Source of the DNA: Lineus longissimus
Taxonomy: Eukaryota; Nemertea; Pilidiophora; Heteronemertea; Lineidae
NCBI RefSeq assembly: GCF_910592395.1
Contig: NC_088310.1
Span: 15,633,501 to 15,697,500 of the forward strand
Direction: 5' to 3'
Length of the DNA stretch: 64,000 nt
Below, in pieces: positions 57,768 to 64,000 of this stretch. The first letter of the stretch is position 1; each line of letters begins with the position of its first letter. Under the pieces are notes generated by a model, which was not told the origin of the DNA, did not search any database, and saw only the letters and a list, made by a program, of their open reading frames with translations. The translations under genes were made by a program, and so were the position numbers.

Positions 57768-58451
57768 CTGAAAAATAACAATATCTTTTTGGTAACTAGA
57801 GACCCTGTTTGCATTTCACAAGGTAATAATCTCTAACAAAAATTGGCATTGAGTCATTTTCATTGGTCCCAAACCTCTCCCTAGTCTTACATTGAATGTA
57901 CGTGAGTGTGGGCTTAGAAGACTTTGCTTTTGCATCAGTGTGTTTGTTCTTCTTCTGTTAATACATTAGTGAACCATCTTCTTGCTGAAAGTGTTGACCT
58001 TTTTCGACTCTTGTTTCAGCTCTTCAATCATTTTGATAGTAGAAAAGCCTGTTATTCCTTATTTTTAGCACGCACAACTCCTGATGTAAAAACCTTTTGC
58101 ACAGCCTGACCGTAAACGAAATGGATTTCTTGGGACTGAAGGGATCTTTGGGATTGTCCATGCTACAGATCAATTGTCAAGAAGTTATCTTGTACGTGTT
58201 TGACAACGGATTTGCAACAACTTTGAAAGGCGACAACTTCACCCTCATCATCAAAAATAAGTTTCACAAAATTCTCCATATCACAGGATTTAATCCAACA
58301 GAATCCAATGAAATCTTCCACAATTATGTACCTTGAAACTAACATAATGAATTCATTCTCCCCCAATTTTCATATTTGCTAAATACAACCAAAACTAGTC
58401 CCAAAACAATTCAGGTCTCATGGTCTGAAACACCAAGAACTTTCAGCACCA
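57768..58451. other. No recognisable gene
   Basis: Non-coding. A plus-strand frame at 58097-58336 has no family resemblance. Confidence 0.4.
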
Positions 58452-58551
58452 GCCCAAAATACAGTAGAACTTCACTATTAAAGACACCCTTTGAACTGAC
58501 AAATGCTGTCCATAATTAAGGTGTCTTGATTACAGAGATCAAATTCAATGA
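58452..58551. mobile_element. Left part of a pogo/Tigger-like element interrupted by DIRS copy B
   Basis: ACAGTAGAACTTCACTATTA followed by AAGACACC is of the same type as the terminus at 30311 (TACAGTTCAACCTCTCTATT). DIRS copy B begins 100 bases later, so the other end would be outside the window. Confidence 0.45.
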
Positions 58552-58765
58552 AAATGCCCATTTCCTTACAAGAAATGGCCATTTGTTAGTTCATACTTAC
58601 CTATGGAACACTTTTGCATGTTACTCCATTTGGGCTCAAACACAAGAGTATCCCTTTAATTTTCTAAAGGGAGAACTGAGTTAACTGCTCGGCCGCCAGG
58701 CGGCGCCCTGACCGATCCCGCGAGATCGCGCCGATCTCATGCCGCCATATTTAGTCTTTACTCTT
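58552..58765. repeat. Left inverted terminal repeat of DIRS copy B
   Basis: Almost identical to 49137-49350, starting AAATGCCCATTTCCTTACAA. Confidence 0.9.
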
Positions 58766-58812
58766 GAGCGTTAATAAAGAGTATGTCCCGTTTGTGGGGA
58801 CGGTGGGAGGGC

Positions 58813-58890
58813 CGTGTTCCATAGGTAAGTATGAACTAACAAAATGGCCATTTCTTGTAAGGAAATGGGCATTTTGTGTCACTCAAACTC
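58813..58890. repeat. Internal complementary region of DIRS copy B, truncated
   Basis: GTTCCATAGGTAAGTATGAA to GGAAATGGGCAT complements the left terminus. Of the part complementary to the right terminus only TTTTGTGTCACTCAAACT remains before the recombinase deletion. Confidence 0.85.
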
Positions 58891-59400
58891 AAAGGACAAC
58901 AGAAAGATCCCACTTTTACGGGTGTTGTGAACCGGTCTACGACGCTCTAATAACATTCCTCTGAAAAGAGGGGTTATTTGGTCCTCCCAACGAAGATCCC
59001 AGGTGCTTAAAACACGGAGGGTAGAAGCGATGGCGGACTTGTACCCTTTTATAGCCGTGACAGATAGTTGTCTTTCCGTGAATAATTCAATAAGGAAATC
59101 AACTAATCTGTATATAGAGGGAGAGATTGGATTAACTCCGTTCTCCCTGCACCAGGAAGTGAAGGTAGACCACTTTCCTTGATACACATCAAGGGTAGAC
59201 CCCCTTTGAGGTGCGGACATGCGCTTGACAGCGATGTCCGAAAAGCCTCTCTGGTGGAGACGCAACTGGATAAGTTCCAGGCGTGAAACTTGAAAAATCC
59301 AGGGTTCTGGTGGTAGCATCTCCCCAGGGGGTGCCACAGGAGGTGCTTCCAAGTAGGAAGACTCCTGGGGTGGTCTATCAGGAGCTCCAGCAAGGCTGGG
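58890..59400 (-). pseudogene. Tyrosine recombinase N-terminal domain, copy B
   Basis: KRMSAPQRGSTLDVYQGKW and SWCRENGVNPISPSIYRL match copy A. The ORF runs on to RRPVHNTRKSGIF, past the same CGTAAAAGTGGG frameshift as in copy A, and then meets the deletion joint next to the internal complementary region. No catalytic residue remains. The longer open frame up to 59817 overlaps RNase H and is probably not coding there. Confidence 0.78.
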
Positions 59401-60370
59401 AACCAGGCCTGATTTGGCCAGCAAGGTGCGATGAGAGTTATTCTCACCGGGTGGCTGGTCAAGATCTTGTTCAGGACTGGTTGGATGAGAGGGAGGGGTG
59501 GAAACACATATGCGTTCAGCCCGACCCAAGAGGCTGTAAGGCTGTCGACTTCCAGGGCCTCTTCGTCCGGAAGTGGAGAGTAATAGATGGGAAGGCGATT
59601 GTTCAGCCTGGTGGCGAACAGATCTACCTTCGGAGATTGCCAAAGGCGACAAAGGTCGTCTACAACCTCCTGATGGAGTGTCCACTCTGTCTGAACTAGT
59701 TTGTTCTGACGGGACAGGGCGTCGGCAAGGATGTTGCGTTTGCCCGGTATGTGTCTGGCACATATCGATACTCCAAGGTCGGCACAAAGATGGTAAAGCT
59801 CCCAAGTTAGCTGGCAAAGAATGCCCGACTTTGTGCCTCCCTGTCTCCTGACATATGCTACTACTGTAGAATTGTCGGAGAACAGGGTTACTCTACGATT
59901 CTTCAGGTGAAGGGAAAGAGCCCTCACGGCAAGAAGGACAGCCTTCATTTCCAATATATTTATTGAAAGAATGGTCTCCTCCCTTGTCCATAGACCCCTT
60001 ATGGACATGTCCCCGTTGTTCAGATGTGCTCCCCACCCTAGTAGAGAAGCATCTGTGAACAGGGACACTTCTGGGGGCGGTGGAGCAAGATCTACACCGC
60101 TTTGGAGACGAGTCTCCGACTCCCAGAAGTTCCAGACGTTCTTGAGTAGGTATTGAGGTATCAATACCAACTTGTCTAATGGGTCCCTGTGGGGTTTTCA
60201 TAGAGACATTAGAAACATCTGGATGGGACGCATATATAGACGGCCAAGGGGGATTTGGTCTGCTGCCGAATTCAGAAGTCCCAAAAGGCTCAAGCATCGC
60301 CTTGCGGGAGCTTGAGTCCTTCCTCTGAATTCTGCGACGAGATGAAGAATTTTCTTTATCCTGTCTAGGG
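59103..60370 (-). pseudogene. RNase H and DIRS-specific extension, copy B
   Basis: All four RNase H catalytic acids are visible: VSLFTDASLLGWGAHL, NILEMKAVLLAV, LFSDNSTVVAYV and NILADALSRQ. The domain VDLFATRLNNRLP to WVGLNAYVFPPLPLI follows. RNase H removes template RNA during reverse transcription. A TGA near 60198 and a shift in a run of eight G near 60370 separate it from the reverse transcriptase. Confidence 0.87.
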
Positions 60371-61212
60371 GGGGGCAGCATTTTCCCTATGGCCGTAAGG
60401 AACCGAACTCCAACGTAAACGAAGTCTTGGGATGGTATGAATTCTGACTTTGTTTCGTTGATAATCCAACCTGCGGAAACTACTTTTTGCTTTAGAACCT
60501 GAAGTTGTTGCAGTAGTAGTTCCCGCGATTTGCAATGGAGTAGCCAATCGTCTAGGTAGTGATGGAGCTTGAACCCCATCACGTGAAAGGGAGCGACGAA
60601 GGCTGTGACTATCATCGTAAAAATTAGGGGTGCCGATGCCAGACCGAACGGCAGGGCCCTGAATTGATACGTCTTTCCTTCGTAATGGAATCGAAGGAAG
60701 TGTTGATAGTCTGGATGGATCGGTACATGTAAGTACGCATCCGTTAAATCCATCGATACCGCCCAATCGTTGGGCTGTATCGCCGTTGCTATAGACCTGG
60801 TGGTTTCCATCTTGAAATGAGGAACATTCAAGAAGGTGTTTAACCTGGAAAGGTCTATGATCAGCCTCCATGTCCCTGCTTTCTTGGGAACCAAGAAAAC
60901 GTGGCTGTAAAAGCCGGGGGAGCATGGATCTTGAAGGACCTGGATAACTTGCTTCTCCAGTAATGTCGCGACCTCTGCTTGGAGGGCAGAGGCCTTGACT
61001 GGGTCCTTCGGTGGCTGAACTGGGTTCGGATATATGGTAGTCGGGGGGGTACGGTTGAAATCTAGTTTCACTCCGTACCTCAACATGTTTGGGACTGGGG
61101 ACCCCTTTGGGCACCAATCGTCCCAAATGTCTGCAAAGTTTTGCAGACGGCCCCCGACTACCGGAGTCGGCTCCTTTTTGCGTCCGGGAGGAGAAAGGAG
61201 GGGGGGAGTCAC
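60365..61212 (-). pseudogene. Reverse transcriptase, copy B
   Basis: The frame contains VFLVPKKAGTWRLIIDLSRL, SMDLTDAYLHVPIHPDYQHF with the first catalytic Asp, FRALPFGLASAPLIF and the catalytic box HHYLDDWLLH. It begins a few bases before the end of gag and in a different frame, as in other DIRS elements where the polymerase overlaps gag. The sequence of the domain is intact; the break lies at its C-terminal side. Confidence 0.9.
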
Positions 61213-63405
61213 CTCTTTCGGCCAGCACCCCTTGGGCGAAAGGAGTGCTTAGTCGGACCGGATCCACCCTGGTTAGAGGAAGTATTTTTCCTCTTTCCAG
61301 TCCGGCGACCCTCCGCTTCCCGTCGGAAGGGTCCAGCAGGAGCAGGCTGACTAGGCGGGGTAGGCCTAGGCAGGACCTGCCTGGCGTACGGGATTGAACC
61401 CGATGCCTGCTGGGGCCTCGCTATCTTTCTAGCGTTAGGTAGAGAGGTCTTGGCCCTCTGTGTCGCAGTGGGGGCATATAATTTGTCCCAATCTTTCTGT
61501 GCTTGAGCCGCCTCTTGTACAGAATCTGCGAACAGGAAAGAACCGTCCATAGGAGCGGTTCTTAAGGCCCCTTCCAGCTGGAGGGATCTGATGACATTGA
61601 GAGAGCCCAGTGCGGCGTCTCTACGGAGTAGGACACTATTTGCTGCGGTCTTGGCGGACAGAGCAATAGCGTGCCTAATCGAATGTGACAAGGATGTCAC
61701 AAGCGATTTTGTGTCATCAGATAGTGACTCATTATCTTTTAGGGATCTGGCTAGGGCTAGGTTAGTGTGCTCTGCGTAGGAGAGCACCGCTAACGTGTTT
61801 TTGACCAGACCCTCTTGTGCTCTAAGGTCTCGGTAAGCCGAGGAGGAGGTCACCCTAGGCACGAGTTGGTCCAGCTGTACATCGTCCTTTAATATGGAAG
61901 TCGATGCTGCAGCTGGACAGCCGGCCAAGCTGACTCGATAATAGTCAGCGCGGTACTGCCTAACGGGAGGAAGTTGTGCCGTGAACAACTTCCCCGGTTT
62001 ACACCAAGCTTCCGGTCCGACTGCCGGAAGGACAGGGATGGAAGTACGTTGGTGGGCGCCTTGTGAGTCTCTGATTGTACGCTCCAAAAGTTCAGAGACT
62101 GCTACCACCGACGGGGAGGGAGGAAGGAATTCAAGTGCCCGAGTGGAGCCTTGAGAAACCTGTGGATTGGGATCCACTTCCTGTCCCCAGAGTGAAAAGG
62201 TCGGTGTTGACAAGGCTGGCAGTTCCGGCGGGGTAGGGCACAGATCCTGCGGGAGGTACGCTCTGATCAAGGATCTGAGTGTCCTCATATCCGACAAGAT
62301 ATTGGCCTCCTCTGGTGACAGCTCCTCCTGATTGGGGGAGCGGTAGCCTGGCTGAGAACTCTCGTTCTCAGAATATTCCTCTAAAATAGAGGAGTCGGAT
62401 GGTGGGTATCCGATGGGACCAGGCGCACCAGAGGAACCGGAACCCTGTTCCAGATGGCTGAGTCTATCAGTAAGACCTGCTACCATCTGGATGAGCTGGG
62501 ACAGTTGCTGTCCCGACTCGGGTTCCGGACCCGACGTGCGGCTTCTCTCAACGACGGGCGGTTGAGGCGAGGGTGAGCGCATAGGCAAACCCTGGAAGCC
62601 GTATGTATGGGCGAATGGGTCTTCCGGAAGCGGAAGATGCCCATATTCTGAACCAGAGTTCAGATGTCCTCTCTGCGTAGCTCGTTCCATGGGAACGACG
62701 CCTCTGCTACGAAGAGGGGGTGGCACTTCCGGTTGGTTCCACCCAAGAGGTTGGCCAACGTAGGAAGGTGCCTGCATTTCCGGTAGGACGAAGTCCGAAA
62801 CCGGAAATGCCCGTAACTCCTTCGCCGGTATGGAGCTACCGGATGCCCTTTTAGAAGGAGGTACGGAGGGCGGAAACGCTGTTACCGAAGACGCATGGCG
62901 TTTCGGAGGTGGCGTTATAAAGTCCGGCCCTACTCTACTGTGTCCGTGAGGACTGGGGTTATTTCGCAGTAAAGACTGAGAAAAACCCCCAGTAGAGTCT
63001 TCGGTTACTGAAAAACGGGAACCCGCGTCAGTAACCGGAACTGCAATCGGCGGACTGGAAGCAGGGTGCTCCCGCGGGTACAAAGGGCTTGTACTCGGGG
63101 GAGCGGACGAAAGAGGAACCGGAAGGTTCCCTGAGGTCCGGGGTATATTAAACCCTTGGAGACTTATTGGATGTAAGTCTCCCTTGGGACCACAGACATT
63201 AATAATGTCAGATCCCGCATCCTTCGCAGCCGCGGCGGGAACCGGAATTCGGCTGACGGAAGGGGTGATGGCGGGAGGTTTGCTAGACCTCCGGGTTATA
63301 TGCCCGGAAACGGAACCGGAAGAGGGTTAAGGCGTCTTCGCGGTCCGTTTCCCGCCACCAGACGCATTCCTTTGTGGTGAGACAAAGGATGCCGTCGGAG
63401 GGGTA
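61209..63405 (-). pseudogene. gag-like ORF1, copy B
   Basis: The long open part (61209-63083) encodes 624 residues. It has Pro/Ser-rich stretches, a central helical part (SYAEHTNLALARSLKDNESL, HSIRHAIALSAKTAANSVLL) and a basic tail (RREAEGRRTGKRKN, SFRPRGAGRKR) fitting nucleic-acid binding. Comparison with copy A places the original start at about 63396, where ATG has become ACG. A TAA at 63327-63329 also interrupts the N-terminus. No named domain was recognised. Confidence 0.75.
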
Positions 63406-63793
63406 CGCCATATAAAAAATGGTACCAATGACAATAAAAACACTGGAAACCCCAAGTAGGCCAGAAAGGACGCAATAATTAATGGGAAGGAAAACATGCC
63501 TACTTGAATTAAACACTATTGCAATGGATCTGAGTCTTGTTCATTACAATAGAGCGGAGAATAGCCTACTTAACTCTACCCTACCAAGATCAAAATAACG
63601 GAGCCGGGTCGACTAAGCTAGCTAAGAAAATGTCTATAATTAAATAGACTGGACAATACTAATGCCAAGATTAGTTTGGCGGTCTACTCCGTAGGTGAAT
63701 GAACCCAAAAATCGTCTAGACTTGGCTGGTTGAATTTGGTTTTAAATCGAATTCACGGCAGCTTTGAAAAAACGATGTGCTTCATAGAAGCAC

Positions 63794-63981
63794 AAGAGTA
63801 AAGACTGAATATGGCGGCATGAGATCGGGGCGATCTCGCGGGATTGGTCAGGGCGCCGCCTGGCGGCCGAGCTGTTAACTCAGTTCTCCCTTTAGAAAAT
63901 TAAAGGGATACTCTTGTGTTTGAGCCCAAATGGAGTAACTTGCAAAAGTGTTCCATAGGTAAGTTTGAATGACACAAAATG
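63794..63981. repeat. Right inverted terminal repeat of DIRS copy B
   Basis: AGAGTAAAGACTGAATATGG to GAATGACACAAAATG, nearly identical to copies A and C. The flank ACCAATTTGGGCCCATATG follows. Confidence 0.9.
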
Positions 63982-64000
63982 ACCAATTTGGGCCCATATG

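Larger units (their letters stand above)
58552..63981 (-). mobile_element. DIRS-type retrotransposon copy B (recombinase core deleted)
   Basis: A 5.43-kb DIRS element on the minus strand with both inverted terminal repeats, a truncated internal complementary region, gag, reverse transcriptase, RNase H and only the N-terminal part of the recombinase. Relative to copy A about 1.1 kb is missing (A 49475-50606), including all catalytic recombinase boxes. AAATG stands at both borders. Gag has lost its start codon and has an early stop, and the polymerase has a frameshift and a TGA, so the copy is inactive. Confidence 0.92.

Overview
The window looks like nuclear DNA of an animal, probably a marine invertebrate. 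It is AT-rich and intron-rich, and packed with DIRS-type and jockey-superfamily (CR1/L2-like) retrotransposons, many short inverted-repeat elements and microsatellites. There are no bacterial operons and no phage genes. I cannot name the species. I see two host genes. One is a single-exon syntaxin-family Qa-SNARE at 10.2-11.1 kb on the plus strand. The other is a multi-exon, minus-strand gene for an unrecognised SH3-domain protein. Seven of its exons are visible between 57.8 and 35.7 kb; they have consensus splice sites and compatible phases, and one SH3 domain is rebuilt across an exon junction.

Layout: 0-3.3 kb holds the end of one DIRS element and an old DIRS relic. 3.3-18.7 kb is mostly non-coding, with several DNA-transposon-like elements and the syntaxin. 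18.7-26.1 kb is an almost complete non-LTR retrotransposon. Its ORF1 is split by a 2.76-kb insertion that, when removed, restores the reading frame. A second fragment of the same family lies tail to tail with it. 26-35 kb is intergenic repeats. 35.7-57.8 kb is the SH3 gene; its introns carry a 59-bp tandem array that multiplies the 3' end of one of its own exons together with the 5' splice site, a CR1-like element containing a nested DIRS element, a foldback element with 9-bp target duplications, and short inverted-repeat elements. 58.5-64 kb is a second DIRS element.

The two large DIRS copies are defective in complementary ways. Copy A (49.1-53.1 kb) has the tyrosine recombinase region but has lost the reverse transcriptase. 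Copy B (58.5-64.0 kb) has reverse transcriptase and RNase H but has lost the recombinase catalytic domain. Both keep the inverted terminal repeats and the internal complementary region, and both appear to have inserted at an AAATG pentamer that matches their own circle junction.

No new enzymatic system is evident. The most unusual objects are the exon-end/splice-donor minisatellite, the family of hairpin-ended repeats whose two ends match copy by copy, the foldback element, and the nested insertions that allow empty sites to be read.
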